Shown here piece by piece: positions 18,743 to 28,553 of a DNA stretch of 64,000 nt. The notes under the pieces were generated by a model. It was given only the letters and a program-made list of their open reading frames with translations, was not told where the DNA came from and ran no database searches. How positions within the stretch are numbered: the first letter of the stretch is position 1; each line of letters begins with the position of its first letter. A program made the translations under genes and the position numbers. Source of the DNA: Pleurocapsa sp. PCC 7327 (GTDB lineage: Bacteria > Cyanobacteriota > Cyanobacteriia > Cyanobacteriales > Microcystaceae); the NCBI RefSeq assembly GCF_000317025.1, contig NC_019689.1:3364024-3428023 (forward strand), read 5' to 3'.

Positions 18743-19816
18743 ATGAATTGTGCTCAGCCCTCTAAGGGAGATATCCTTATCGTTGACGATACGCCAGATA
18801 ATCTGCGCCTTTTATCAGCCATGCTAGATAAGCAGGGGTATGAAGTCCGCAGTGTAACTAATGGTTCGACGGCATTGATGGGCGTGCGGGCACAACCCCC
18901 CGATTTGATTCTGCTCGACATCAACATGCCCGGCATGAATGGTTATGAAGTCTGCCAGCACCTAAAAGCCAATCCCGACACTCAGGAGATTCCAGTCATT
19001 TTTATCAGCGCGCTCAACGAGATATTTGATAAAGTCAAAGCTTTCTCGGCTGGAGGCGTAGACTATATTACTAAGCCATTTCAAGTTGAGGAGGTATTGG
19101 TACGAGTTGAGAATCAATTAACCGTTCGCAGGCTGCAAGTGCAGTTGCTCCAAGCTTTAGAACAAGAACGAGCGCTTAACCAACGAATTGAAGAATTAGC
19201 AATGCTCGAAGAGCGCAATCGGATTGCTCGCGATATTCACGACTCATTGGGGCACGCACTTGTAGCGCTCAATATTCAAATGGAAACCGCCCTGGCTCTG
19301 TGGAAGAATGACCCGGAACAGGCTTACACATTCTTAGTAGAAGCCAAACAACTTGGTTCGGAAGCCTTGCAAGCAGTACGCCAATCCGTTTCAGACATCA
19401 GAACCGACCCATTGCAAGGTCAATTATTAGAAGGCGCGATCGCCGCCCTCGTCCGAGAATTTCACCAAACCACGGGCGTATTGCCAGAATGCCAGATTAA
19501 CCTATCCCATCCCCTATCAAACCAGATCGATACTGTGGCGTATCGGATCGTGCAAGAAGGTCTGACCAACATTTGCAAGCATGCAGAGGCAACTACCGTC
19601 CGCATCGAACTCCAGACCACCCCCTCCGGTTTATTGCTGGTGCTTCAAGATAATGGCAAAGGTTTTCGGGTCGATGAGAGATATACTGGATTTGGTCTTC
19701 AGGGCATGCGAGAGAGAATTGCTGGCTTGGGAGGCGAGCTGAAAATTGTCAGCGAGCCGGGGGCTGGCTGTCGTATTACTGCCAAAATTCCAAGGCTACC
19801 AGGTAAAATACGATAA
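18743..19816 (+). CDS. Receiver-domain histidine kinase (HisKA_3, NarX/DesK-like output)
   Basis: 357 residues. N-terminal receiver: ILIVDDTPDN, phospho-acceptor Asp59 in LILLDINMPG, Lys in YITKPFQ. A coiled-coil (residues 120-155) leads into a HisKA_3 domain with phospho-His166 in ARDIHDSLGHAL, then HATPase_c with QEGLTNICKHAEA (N box), DNGKGF and GFGLQGMRERI. No membrane segment. The frame opens at a TTG (18722); I chose the ATG at 18743. The NarL-type regulator 69 bp downstream is the evident partner; kinases of this family normally phosphorylate such regulators. Confidence 0.9.
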   Translation: MNCAQPSKGDILIVDDTPDNLRLLSAMLDKQGYEVRSVTNGSTALMGVRAQPPDLILLDINMPGMNGYEVCQHLKANPDTQEIPVIFISALNEIFDKVKAFSAGGVDYITKPFQVEEVLVRVENQLTVRRLQVQLLQALEQERALNQRIEELAMLEERNRIARDIHDSLGHALVALNIQMETALALWKNDPEQAYTFLVEAKQLGSEALQAVRQSVSDIRTDPLQGQLLEGAIAALVREFHQTTGVLPECQINLSHPLSNQIDTVAYRIVQEGLTNICKHAEATTVRIELQTTPSGLLLVLQDNGKGFRVDERYTGFGLQGMRERIAGLGGELKIVSEPGAGCRITAKIPRLPGKIR

Positions 19817-19885
19817 TCTGTAGGGGCATGGTGATGCCATGTCCTTACCCGTGTTTCGTCAATTTAAAAGAATCGCTATATTAAC

Positions 19886-20572
19886 ATGATTCGAGTGTTG
19901 CTCGTAGAAGACCAAGAGATTGTCCGTCGGGGCTTAAAGACCTTGTTAGGAACTAAGCCTGACCTTCAAATAGTGGGCGAAGCAGATAACGGGCAAAGCG
20001 CGATCGAACAGCTAGAAGCGTGGCAGGCAGTCTCGCAACTGCCGGACGTGGTAGTAATGGACATTCGCATGCCCGTGATGGATGGGGTAGAAGCTACCCG
20101 ATTGATTTGCCAGCAGTTTGCAGGAACAAAGATTCTCGTTCTCACGACCTTTAACGATACTCAGTACGTGTCCGAGGCGTTGCGTTTTGGGGCCAAAGGG
20201 TATTTGTTAAAAGATACGCCTGCCGAGGAACTGGCAAAAGCGATTCGCTCGATTCACCAAGGCTATACCCAGTTTGGACCGGGAATTCTGGAGCGGGCGA
20301 TCGCGCAGGTGTCGGCAATCGAGTCAGAAAAGCCCAAAGATCCACCGCCAGAGCTACTGGAGTTGACCGCTAGAGAACGGGAGGTTTTGCGCTTGATTGC
20401 AGCTGGTGCGAGCAATCGGGAAATAGCCCAGGCACTGTTCCTCTCAGAAGGGACGGTCAGAAATCATATCTCTCACATTCTAGCTCGACTAAATGTACGC
20501 GATCGCACTCAAGCGGCGCTTGTTGCTAATACATTTCTCGATTGGCTGGAGAAGCCTAAAACTTCTGGTTAA
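19886..20572 (+). CDS. NarL/FixJ-family response regulator
   Basis: 228-residue DNA-binding regulator. Receiver domain: LLVEDQEIVRRG, phospho-acceptor Asp59 in VVVMDIRMPVMDG, Thr in VLTTF and Lys in GYLLKDTP. A linker leads into a LuxR-type helix-turn-helix (about residues 158-222): LTAREREVLRLIAAGASNRE then SEGTVRNHISHIL. Immediately downstream of the receiver/HisKA_3 kinase gene and probably phosphorylated by it. The target genes are unknown; the adjacent glycosyltransferase operon is a possible target. Confidence 0.92.
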   Translation: MIRVLLVEDQEIVRRGLKTLLGTKPDLQIVGEADNGQSAIEQLEAWQAVSQLPDVVVMDIRMPVMDGVEATRLICQQFAGTKILVLTTFNDTQYVSEALRFGAKGYLLKDTPAEELAKAIRSIHQGYTQFGPGILERAIAQVSAIESEKPKDPPPELLELTAREREVLRLIAAGASNREIAQALFLSEGTVRNHISHILARLNVRDRTQAALVANTFLDWLEKPKTSG

Positions 20573-20636
20573 AGTTTATACTTAGGCGCGTCAGTCCCTA
20601 ATCTCAGCCAAACGAATTAGGGGAACGTCCTTCAAA

Positions 20637-22208
20637 ATGCTGCTTGGTGATGCGATCGTGACTTTTTTCAAACGACAACTACAGCCACCTCGAAAAAAAT
20701 TTTTCTCCCGCTTGGGATCTTGGTGGGATAAAGGAATCGCACTTTTAGCTCTCGCCAATTTGATTTTAGTGCTGTTCGATCTAAGTTACATTCCTCTACG
20801 AGATTTTTGGTTACAAGGAAAGGTTCAACTTTTTCTAAAAATTGGTCCGCTTGAGCGCGAATTTCCCGATCCTCCTTTAAGAATTCTTCCGTTTCGCGTC
20901 TCGGATTGGTATGACTGGGTGAAAGGAATTGAACCCCATCGAGACACGAAACAATATTTACAACTCGTAAAAGAACTTAATCAGAAAATTAGTCAGGTAG
21001 CTTTGCCAACTTTGAATTCACCAAGGCAAAATCCTAACCGAGTCGAAGCTGAAACTGTCGATAGAATTCTAAAAGAATTGCGCGATCGCTCCGCAGAAAT
21101 GGTTGATACTAATCCCTTTCTAATTGCTAATAAAACAGGGACGCTAGAAAGAATTAAAAATAAAATTCGAGAGCGAGTTTTTGGGACTAAAAATGTTTCT
21201 TCTAAAGAAGCTTTTTATAGATTTTGGAACAGAGAATATTTAAGAGAAAAAGGATTTCGACAAGAACTGAATTTTTTTGACCGAGAAATTAAACCGTTAA
21301 TAGAAACCAACTACTATCGTCCAGTCGGAGAAAACGGAGAACCCGTAGATAATTTTGGTCTGCTCGATTTCCCATTTTTTCTGGTCTTTTTGTTTGATTT
21401 TCTGGTAAGAACTTTTTCGATCGGTCGCCGTCATACGGGAGTAAGTTGGTTCGATGCCATGCTATGGCGCTGGTACGATGTTTTTTTGCTAATTCCCCTT
21501 TTTCGTTGGTTGCGCGTTATTCCCGTCACTATCCGCTTAAATCAAGCGGGATTAATCGACCTTCATGCCATTCAAAAGCAAGCAAGACAGGGATTTGTTG
21601 CCAACATTGCCGAAGATATTACCGAAGTAGTCGTCGTTCAAATTATCGACCAACTTCAATCTACTATCCGTCAAGGAGAAATTGCCAATCTACTCTCTAG
21701 ACAGAATGTCCGAAAATACATCGACCTCAATCAGGTCAATGAAACCACAGAAATTATTAAATTGGCAATGAATACGATTGTTTACCAAGTCTTGCCAAAA
21801 ATTCGACCCGATCTAGAAGCGCTACTGCAATACAATATTAGAAAAGCGATCGCGCAATCGCCTGCTTACGAAAGCATACGCTTGCTACCGGGATTGGAAA
21901 GACTACAAACTAATTTAACCGAACAATTGACCAAACAAATTTACCAAGGTTTCTGGAAGGCAATGACCGTTCTTTTGAAAGAAGATCCCGCCTTCGATAA
22001 ACTCTTAGAACGATCGATCGCAAATTTTAGTCAGATTGTTAGATCTGAATTTCAAGCAGAGCATAGCTTAGAAAAAATTGAGACTTTACTAATCGATCTT
22101 TTAGAAGAAATCAAGATTAATTACATTCAACGATTATCGCAAGAAGATATAGAAAAGATTCTCGAACAAACCAGGGCGATCCGCCAAGTGACCCAGACAT
22201 CTAAATGA
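20637..22208 (+). CDS. Conserved cyanobacterial membrane protein, function unknown
   Basis: 523 residues, not recognised as a characterised family. A basic N-terminus precedes a hydrophobic helix (residues ~33-55, GIALLALANLILVLFDL). Two more helices lie near residues 243-260 (FPFFLVFLFDFLVRTF) and 280-300 (YDVFLLIPLFRWLRVIPVTI). The last resembles a voltage-sensor S4 segment in spacing of Arg residues, but no pore or selectivity filter follows. The C-terminal ~220 residues are a charged, helical, soluble region rich in I/E/Q. The start ATG at 20637 is the first in frame and follows the regulator gene by 64 bp. Confidence 0.75.
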   Translation: MLLGDAIVTFFKRQLQPPRKKFFSRLGSWWDKGIALLALANLILVLFDLSYIPLRDFWLQGKVQLFLKIGPLEREFPDPPLRILPFRVSDWYDWVKGIEPHRDTKQYLQLVKELNQKISQVALPTLNSPRQNPNRVEAETVDRILKELRDRSAEMVDTNPFLIANKTGTLERIKNKIRERVFGTKNVSSKEAFYRFWNREYLREKGFRQELNFFDREIKPLIETNYYRPVGENGEPVDNFGLLDFPFFLVFLFDFLVRTFSIGRRHTGVSWFDAMLWRWYDVFLLIPLFRWLRVIPVTIRLNQAGLIDLHAIQKQARQGFVANIAEDITEVVVVQIIDQLQSTIRQGEIANLLSRQNVRKYIDLNQVNETTEIIKLAMNTIVYQVLPKIRPDLEALLQYNIRKAIAQSPAYESIRLLPGLERLQTNLTEQLTKQIYQGFWKAMTVLLKEDPAFDKLLERSIANFSQIVRSEFQAEHSLEKIETLLIDLLEEIKINYIQRLSQEDIEKILEQTRAIRQVTQTSK

Positions 22209-22382
22209 AATCAGAAGAGCGTCTGGGCACCGCCGCATTCGGGGCAGGGCTGAAAAGCATAAGGGGTCAGGAAAAAGCCTCGGTCAACGCTCTATTGTTA
22301 CTTTTTTGATAAACTAGAGATGTAGGACACATTTCTGGCGAGAGTTGCGATCGCCGGATTAGTTCATCTTGATTTTGTAAGA

Positions 22383-22405
22383 AGTGGGTCTTGCCCGCTT
22401 TTTTT
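22383..22405 (+). terminator. Attenuator-like terminator in the rimP leader
   Basis: AGTGGG-TCTTG-CCCGCT followed by a run of seven T (22399-22405, the first pairing in the stem), ending 15 bp before the rimP ATG. This is a complete intrinsic terminator directly upstream of the first gene of an operon encoding NusA, an RNA-polymerase termination factor. Similar rimP leaders with premature terminators are described in other bacteria. Attenuation here is inference. Confidence 0.65.
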
Positions 22406-22419
22406 GTTGCCCTATTCCG

Positions 22420-22875
22420 ATGACTCATCCGCTCATTCCCAAAATTCTAGAATTAGCGACTCCCATTGCCGAAGAACTGGGATTAGAAGTCGTAGAAGTC
22501 GTTTTTCAAACCAATAAGCGACCGCCAATTCTGCGCTTAGATATTCGCAATCCCAGCAGCGATACGAGTATAGATGATTGCGAACGCATGAGCCGCTCCC
22601 TGGAAGCCATCTTAGATACAACAGAAATCATTGCGGGGTCTTATGTCTTAGAGATTTCTAGTCCAGGAATCTCGCGGCAACTGATTACCGATAGAGAATT
22701 CGCAGCTTTTAAAGGATTTTCTGTCATCGTAAAAACCCACACCCCCTATGAGGAGCGAAAAGAATGGCGAGGAAAGCTACAGGGACGGGATGAAGAAGCC
22801 GTTTACATCAATCAAAAAGGACGCGCGATCGCAATTCCTCGTCAGCTCGTTGCTACAGTCCAACTAGATGGATAA
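22420..22875 (+). CDS. rimP: Ribosome maturation factor RimP
   Basis: 151-residue factor for 30S subunit maturation. N-terminal domain LIPKILELATPIAEELGLEVVEVVF, the conserved LRLDIRN, and DDCERMSRSLEAILD; then LEISSPGISRQL and a small SH3-like C-terminal domain. I chose the ATG at 22420 because the upstream in-frame GTG (22384) lies inside the leader terminator. First gene of the rimP-nusA-rnpM-infB operon, with 61 bp to nusA. Confidence 0.93.
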   Translation: MTHPLIPKILELATPIAEELGLEVVEVVFQTNKRPPILRLDIRNPSSDTSIDDCERMSRSLEAILDTTEIIAGSYVLEISSPGISRQLITDREFAAFKGFSVIVKTHTPYEERKEWRGKLQGRDEEAVYINQKGRAIAIPRQLVATVQLDG

Positions 22876-22936
22876 AGACGCGACTTATCGCGCCCAGGAT
22901 AGCCAATCATTTGAAAATTATATAGGAGTTTAGTGC

Positions 22937-24121
22937 ATGTCACTGGTTAACTTGCCCGGTCTACGGGATATGATTGAAGAAATTAGTCAAAGACACAACT
23001 TACCCAAATCCGCCGTTCAAGAAGCCTTGCGCGAAGCTTTACTAAAAGGTTACGAACGCTATCGTCGCTCTCAGAGTCTAGACCGCCATCAGTTTCACGA
23101 TGACTATTTCAACAATTTTGAAGTCGAACTAGACACCGAAGAAGAAGGCTTTCGCGTTCTCGCGACCAAAACCATCGTCGAAACTGTCAGCAACAGCGAT
23201 CGCGATATTTCGCTCGAAGACGTTCAAAAAGTAGCCGCAGAAGCCCAACTAGGAGACGAGGTAGTTTTAGACGTTACTCCCGATCAAAAAGAATTCGGTC
23301 GCATGGCAGCCATTCAAACCAAACAGGTGCTGCTGCAAAAACTGCGCGATCAGCAGCGAAAGCTCATTCAAGAAGAATTCCAAGACCTAGAAAACACCGT
23401 TCTCCAAGCCAGAGTCCTGCGGTTCGAGCGACAAGCTGTTATCATGGCAGTACAGAGTGCTTTCGGTCAGCCAGAAGTCGAAGCAGAACTTCCCAAGCGA
23501 GAACAGCTACCTAATGATAACTATCGAGCCAACGCTACCTTTAAGGTCTATCTCAAAAAAGTGCGCGAAGGATCTCACCGAGGTCCCCAACTGATCGTCT
23601 CTAGAGCAGCAGCTGGCTTAGTTGTCGAACTGTTTACCGTTGAAGTTCCTGAAATCGAAGAAGAAGTCGTCCGCATCGTCGCCGTCTCCAGAGAGGCAAA
23701 TCCACCGTCTCGCCATGTCGGTCCCCGTACCAAAATTGCGGTAGATACCTTAGAGCGAGATGTCGATCCCGTCGGAGCTTGTATCGGCGCGAGGGGGTCT
23801 CGAATCCAAGCCGTAGTCAACGAACTGCGAGGTGAGAAAATCGACGTAATTCGCTGGTCGCCCGACCCGGCTACTTACATTGCCAACGCCCTCAGTCCCG
23901 CACGGGTAGATAAAGTCATTTTAGTCAATCCAGACGAGCGCCAAGCCTTGGTCTTAGTAGCAGAAGATCAATTGAGCTTAGCCATCGGCAAAGAAGGACA
24001 AAACGTTCGCCTAGCCGCTCGTCTGACGGGTTGGAAAATCGATATCAAGGATATAGCAAGCTACAAAACCGAAACCGAACAACAACCAGAACCCGTCACC
24101 GCAGACGCCAGCGACCAATAA
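22937..24121 (+). CDS. nusA: Transcription termination/antitermination factor NusA
   Basis: 394-residue RNA-polymerase-binding factor. N-terminal domain (about 1-125), then S1 domain (130-205), and two KH domains including DPVGACIGARGSRIQAVVNELRGEKID and SIAIGKEGQNVRLAAR-type GKEGQNVRLAARLTGW. It stops soon after KH2 with an acidic/Gln tail, lacking the E. coli C-terminal repeats, as is normal in cyanobacteria. It has a good Shine-Dalgarno (TAGGAG) nine bases before the ATG. The product may feed back on the leader terminator at 22383. Confidence 0.96.
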   Translation: MSLVNLPGLRDMIEEISQRHNLPKSAVQEALREALLKGYERYRRSQSLDRHQFHDDYFNNFEVELDTEEEGFRVLATKTIVETVSNSDRDISLEDVQKVAAEAQLGDEVVLDVTPDQKEFGRMAAIQTKQVLLQKLRDQQRKLIQEEFQDLENTVLQARVLRFERQAVIMAVQSAFGQPEVEAELPKREQLPNDNYRANATFKVYLKKVREGSHRGPQLIVSRAAAGLVVELFTVEVPEIEEEVVRIVAVSREANPPSRHVGPRTKIAVDTLERDVDPVGACIGARGSRIQAVVNELRGEKIDVIRWSPDPATYIANALSPARVDKVILVNPDERQALVLVAEDQLSLAIGKEGQNVRLAARLTGWKIDIKDIASYKTETEQQPEPVTADASDQ

Positions 24122-24153
24122 CCGAAAAGAATAACCAATCGCTGAAACGATTA

Positions 24154-24423
24154 ATGCAGAAAAACTACAGACGTTGTATTAGTTGCCGAAAGGTAGCGCC
24201 AAAAGAATCATTTTGGCGAATCGTCAGAGTCTACCCCTCGCGACAGGTACAATTAGATCGGGGGATGGGGCGTTCTGCCTATATCTGCCCTCAAGCTAGT
24301 TGTCTGACGGCAGCTTGCCAGAAAAATCGACTGGGGCGAGCGCTAAAAGTCTCCATACCCGATCGCATTTATGAGAGCTTGTGGGAGCGTTTAGCGACTG
24401 TTTCTGGTCGGGAAGATATCTAA
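24154..24423 (+). CDS. rnpM: YlxR family RNA-binding protein (RNase P modulator RnpM)
   Basis: 89-residue DUF448 protein. Seen: YRRCISCRKVAPKESFWRIVR, the GRSAYICPQASCL motif with two Cys, and a basic surface. The open frame overlaps nusA back to 24031, but those codons read out of the nusA frame; I chose the ATG at 24154, 32 bp after the nusA stop. YlxR homologues bind RNase P RNA and modulate it in Bacillus. Third gene of the operon. Confidence 0.88.
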   Translation: MQKNYRRCISCRKVAPKESFWRIVRVYPSRQVQLDRGMGRSAYICPQASCLTAACQKNRLGRALKVSIPDRIYESLWERLATVSGREDI

Positions 24424-24545
24424 CAAAACCCGAAGCTTAAGCTTTAGAGGTCTTAGATGTCGTCGTTTGTCATTCTCGCTAGCATAGGAGAAAAGCCTTC
24501 ATTGTTGTTTTAGCATAGCGCTCAATTTTACCGAAAGGATTAACC

Positions 24546-24569
24546 ATGCCAAACTACAACAGCCCGTAG
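24546..24569 (+). other. Seven-codon upstream reading frame before infB
   Basis: ATG at 24546 preceded by a purine-rich AAAGGA site, encoding MPNYNSP and a TAG stop, 45 bp before infB. It could be a leader peptide that influences infB initiation, but such a short frame can occur by chance. Confidence 0.2.
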
Positions 24570-24613
24570 TCAGGGGCATCGCGACAACTAGGATCTAGTC
24601 AGGGGGATAGTGG

Positions 24614-27600
24614 ATGAACAACGGAAAAGTTAGAATTTACGAATTATCAAAAGAATTGAACTTGGATAACAAAGACATTTTAGAAATTTGCGATCGGCTC
24701 AACATTGCCGTCAAAAGCCACAGTAGCACGATTACAGAAACAGAAGCGGAACGAATTAAGGTCATGGCAGAAAAATATACGCCCAGCCAAGCTGCCAGGA
24801 AAAGTCACGGAGCCGCCCAGGACAAAGGGAGCGATCGCTCGTCGCCAACTGCCAAAGGCGAGCGCAAACAGCAAATCTTAGCCATTCATCACAAGCAAGA
24901 TCGTCCGAGTACGGCAGCCGACGCTCAAGCCTCGGCTCAGCTAGCTACTCCTCCGCGTCCTCCGGTCAAATCGCAACCGCCCACTCCCCCGACTTCCCCA
25001 CAAGCAAGCCGTCCCGCAACTGCGCCTTCCCTGGCGGTTGCTACTAGCCAAGCAGAAGCTTCCAAACAACCATCAAAATCCCAACTGCCCCAAACAGAAG
25101 AACCAACAACAACCGCAGCTCGAGTAGAAGCTCCCCAAATGCTCAAACCTCCGATGCGACTGACTCAGCCAACCGTCGCCAGAGAAAAAGAAGCAGGCAG
25201 GCAGCCAAGTGCCGAATCGGCTCAAACGACCCAAGCAGCAACCGCGCAACCCATACAACAGGCTACCAAGAAAGCAGAAAAAGCGTTGCCCGAACCTGGC
25301 GTGCGAGCGATGGCGGAAAAACCCGCAGAAAAACGGCAAACGCCCATCCAACTAGAATTAAAACGACCTCCTCAAAGACCCCAGGAGCGCAAACCCGTTC
25401 TGGAGGAGTCAGTTGAAGCAACCGTCGAACTAGAATCCGAACCTTTAGAGACAGCAGGACTAGAAGGAGAAGAACTGCTCGACCTCTCTAAAAAACCAAA
25501 GCAAAAATTGAAGCGTCCGACACTGCCTCGCAGCGCTAAAAGTCATGCTTGGGAGGAGGAAGAAGAAGAAGAACAACGCGAAACGGTTAGCAAAGCCAGT
25601 AAAGTTAGCGGCAAGGGCAAGCGCCGTCCTGTCATTGTCGACGATTTAGACGAGGAAGACTTTGAAGACGAACTGGAGTCAACGGTTATTCCCAGTAGCA
25701 TTAGCCTGTCAACAGCTCGTCCGCCCAAACCTAAATCTCTCGAATCGGCAGCTGTCGCTACTGGCGCTAAAGCCAGAAAAGCTGCTCCCAAGGTAGATAG
25801 CAGTGCAGTAAAAGCCAAAGCAGAACGGCGCGATCGCAAAGAAGTCGCTCAGCGTCCCGATAAAGTCGTTCTCACCAGTAGCTTGACGGTCAGAGAACTG
25901 GCTCAATTGTTAGTCGTACCAGAAACCGAAATTATCAAAAACCTCTTCCTCAAAGGAATTCCTGTCAATATCACCCAAACTCTCGACCTAGAAACGGCTC
26001 GCTTAGTTGCCGAAGAACTGGGTACGACCGTAGAAACAGCACCCGAAGAAGCGTTGGCTGCCAAAAGTACCGAAATGATCGACGTGGCAGACCTAGAAAA
26101 TCTCCAACGCCGTCCGCCCGTTGTCACGATTATGGGTCATGTCGATCACGGCAAAACAACCCTACTCGACTCGATTCGCAAAACCAAAGTAGCCCAAGGC
26201 GAAGCTGGCGGCATTACCCAGCACATCGGTGCCTACCACGTGGATGTAGAACACGATGGCAAGCAAGAGCAAATTGTCTTTTTAGACACGCCCGGTCACG
26301 AAGCCTTTACGGCAATGCGGGCGAGGGGAGCGCGAGTGACCGATATTGCCGTGCTCGTCGTCGCGGCTGACGACGGCGTTCAACCGCAGACGAGAGAGGC
26401 GATTTCCCACGCTAGAGCGGCTGGAGTGCCGATCGTCGTTGCCGTCAACAAGATTGACAAACCAGAAGCCAATCCCGATCGCGTCAAGCAAGAACTTTCG
26501 GAACTGGGGTTGGTTCCCGAAGAATGGGGCGGCGACACAATTATGGTACCCGTGAGCGCCCTCAAGGGAGAAAACCTCGATGGTTTGCTAGAGATGATTC
26601 TGCTGGTATCCGAACTCGAAGAACTCTCGGCTAATCCCGATCGCCCTGCCAAGGGAACTGTCATCGAAGCCAACCTAGATCGCACCAGAGGTCCAGTAGC
26701 TACTCTGCTAGTCCAAAATGGAACGCTCAGAGTCGGAGATATCATCGTCGCCGGATCGGTATTCGGCAAGATCCGCGCCATGATCGACGATCGCGGCGAA
26801 AAAGTCGAAGTCGCTACTCCCTCGTTCGCAGTAGAGGTTCTCGGTCTCAACGACGTTCCCGCTGCCGGAGATGAATTTGAGGTCTTCGAGAACGAAAAAG
26901 AAGCTCGCACCCTTGCCGAACGGCGAGCAGAAGAAAAACGCCAGTCTCGCCTGCAACAAGCGATGTCGTCTCGACGGGTGACCCTGGCTGACATCTCGGC
27001 TCAAGCCCAGGAAGGCGAACTCAAAGAACTCAACCTCATTCTCAAAGCAGACGTTCAAGGCTCTGTAGAAGCCATTCTGGGAGCGCTCCAGCAACTACCG
27101 CAAAAAGAAGTGCAAATCCGCGTCTTGCTAGCAGCTCCAGGAGAGGTCACCGAGACGGATGTCGATCTCGCGGCTGCAAGCGGTGCCGTCATTATCGGCT
27201 TCAACACCACCTTGGCTAGCGGTGCGAGAGCGGCTGCCGATCGAGAAGGAGTCGATATTCGCGAGTACGATATCATCTACAAACTCTTAGATGACGTTCA
27301 AGGGGCGATGGAAGGTCTGCTCGAACCAGAAGAGATCGAATCTCCCCTCGGACAAGCCGAAGTCCGAGCTGTTTTCCCCGCTGGGCGCGGTATGGTGGCT
27401 GGCTGTTACGTACAGTCGGGTAAAATTATTCGCAACCGCTACCTGAGGGTTCGTCGCGGCGGTCAAGTCATTCACGAAGGCATGGTAGATTCTCTCAAGC
27501 GATTTACCGAAGATGCCAGAGAAGTAGCTGCCGGTTACGAGTGCGGTATCGGCACGGCTAAGTTCAATGATTGGAAGCAAGGCGACATCATCGAAGTCTA

Positions 27601-27637
27601 TGAAAAAGTCATGAAGCGCCGCACCCTTTCGGTGTAA
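24614..27637 (+). CDS. infB: Translation initiation factor IF-2
   Basis: 1007-residue GTPase delivering initiator tRNA to the 30S subunit. N-terminal IF2_N domain ([24 protein letters not shown]), then ~350 residues of low-complexity Pro/Ala/Glu-rich linker with an acidic block (EEEEEEEQ), a second IF2_N motif, and the G domain: [14 protein letters not shown] (G1), DTPGHEAF (G3), NKIDK (G4). Domains II-IV follow, ending RRTLSV. Start at an ATG after GGGGGATAGTGG. Last clear gene of the rimP operon. Confidence 0.97.
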   Translation: MNNGKVRIYELSKELNLDNKDILEICDRLNIAVKSHSSTITETEAERIKVMAEKYTPSQAARKSHGAAQDKGSDRSSPTAKGERKQQILAIHHKQDRPSTAADAQASAQLATPPRPPVKSQPPTPPTSPQASRPATAPSLAVATSQAEASKQPSKSQLPQTEEPTTTAARVEAPQMLKPPMRLTQPTVAREKEAGRQPSAESAQTTQAATAQPIQQATKKAEKALPEPGVRAMAEKPAEKRQTPIQLELKRPPQRPQERKPVLEESVEATVELESEPLETAGLEGEELLDLSKKPKQKLKRPTLPRSAKSHAWEEEEEEEQRETVSKASKVSGKGKRRPVIVDDLDEEDFEDELESTVIPSSISLSTARPPKPKSLESAAVATGAKARKAAPKVDSSAVKAKAERRDRKEVAQRPDKVVLTSSLTVRELAQLLVVPETEIIKNLFLKGIPVNITQTLDLETARLVAEELGTTVETAPEEALAAKSTEMIDVADLENLQRRPPVVTIMGHVDHGKTTLLDSIRKTKVAQGEAGGITQHIGAYHVDVEHDGKQEQIVFLDTPGHEAFTAMRARGARVTDIAVLVVAADDGVQPQTREAISHARAAGVPIVVAVNKIDKPEANPDRVKQELSELGLVPEEWGGDTIMVPVSALKGENLDGLLEMILLVSELEELSANPDRPAKGTVIEANLDRTRGPVATLLVQNGTLRVGDIIVAGSVFGKIRAMIDDRGEKVEVATPSFAVEVLGLNDVPAAGDEFEVFENEKEARTLAERRAEEKRQSRLQQAMSSRRVTLADISAQAQEGELKELNLILKADVQGSVEAILGALQQLPQKEVQIRVLLAAPGEVTETDVDLAAASGAVIIGFNTTLASGARAAADREGVDIREYDIIYKLLDDVQGAMEGLLEPEEIESPLGQAEVRAVFPAGRGMVAGCYVQSGKIIRNRYLRVRRGGQVIHEGMVDSLKRFTEDAREVAAGYECGIGTAKFNDWKQGDIIEVYEKVMKRRTLSV

Positions 27638-27793
27638 AAGCAGAAGGATGAGGCATTCAAAGCGAAGCCGTTGCCCTCTCTCGGAGCCTTCTCCACCAAA
27701 AACGGCGGTCTGCCATCGCACGGCAGACTTAGCCTTCCCAGAAGGAAAAAATCTTTTTCTATCCTACTTCTTCCTTCAAATGACAAAGGACAA

Positions 27794-28393
27794 ATGACAA
27801 AATCATTTCGCTCCGAACCATTTTTGTGGATTCATTTAGCAGGGATTGCGATCGCGCCCCTACTCTTACAAATCGTTTGGTTGGGATTGGCAGTGGGCGA
27901 TCCCCTGCCCTTCGTTTGGCTGGAGCTGCTGTTTCTCACCATTGTCGGCATCGTCCCCGTATTTTGGATGCAATGGCAGCGTCCTTTTGATATTTTTAGC
28001 CTTCTGCTCGTGGCACTCAAACCAGAAACCTTGTCCCAACAGCAGCGACAAATCTTGAGCCAACTAAAAACTAACAAACAGCGAATCTTGAGTCTGGTCG
28101 TCGCTCTAGGAATGTTCTGGGTGCTGTGGCAACTCTATCGGCTTGCCCCCCTAGCCGCGCTCGCTGCTGCCGCTTTGCCTCAGTGGCGCATTCTGGGATT
28201 GTCAATCGCGGGCTTGGCTTTTTTGGCAAGCAACCTGTTCGTCCAAGTTCCTGTCAGCGTTTTAGGAGTCCTGGCAACCAGCGAGCAACAGCTTAGCGCC
28301 ACAGAACCGTTTCCAAGCGAACAAATTCCCCAACAATTTACCGTTCCCGGATTTAAAGTAGACAAAATTTTACCGACCTTAGCCCTAGATTAG
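27794..28393 (+). CDS. Low-complexity-tail membrane protein
   Basis: 199-residue integral membrane protein conserved in cyanobacteria. Four hydrophobic segments: residues ~10-33 (IHLAGIAIAPLLLQIVW), ~40-58, ~100-120 and ~130-150, followed by a short polar Gln/Pro-rich tail ending KILPTLALD. The open frame starts at 27671, but the first 41 residues are low-quality; the ATG at 27794 follows ACAAAGGACAA with a Shine-Dalgarno-like AAGGA. It lies downstream of infB in the same direction. Function unknown. Confidence 0.8.
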   Translation: MTKSFRSEPFLWIHLAGIAIAPLLLQIVWLGLAVGDPLPFVWLELLFLTIVGIVPVFWMQWQRPFDIFSLLLVALKPETLSQQQRQILSQLKTNKQRILSLVVALGMFWVLWQLYRLAPLAALAAAALPQWRILGLSIAGLAFLASNLFVQVPVSVLGVLATSEQQLSATEPFPSEQIPQQFTVPGFKVDKILPTLALD

Positions 28394-28553
28394 CAATCGT
28401 TAAGCCCGCAATACACTAAGCTAAAACCGATATGATAAATATTTAGCAACCAGATCGATTGGGACTCGATAAATTTAGGTTTGATGCCCCTAAATCTATT
28501 CACCGCTCACTGGTCGCTTATGAGCCAGCGCCGCCAGAGGGGGTTGGGTTTAA

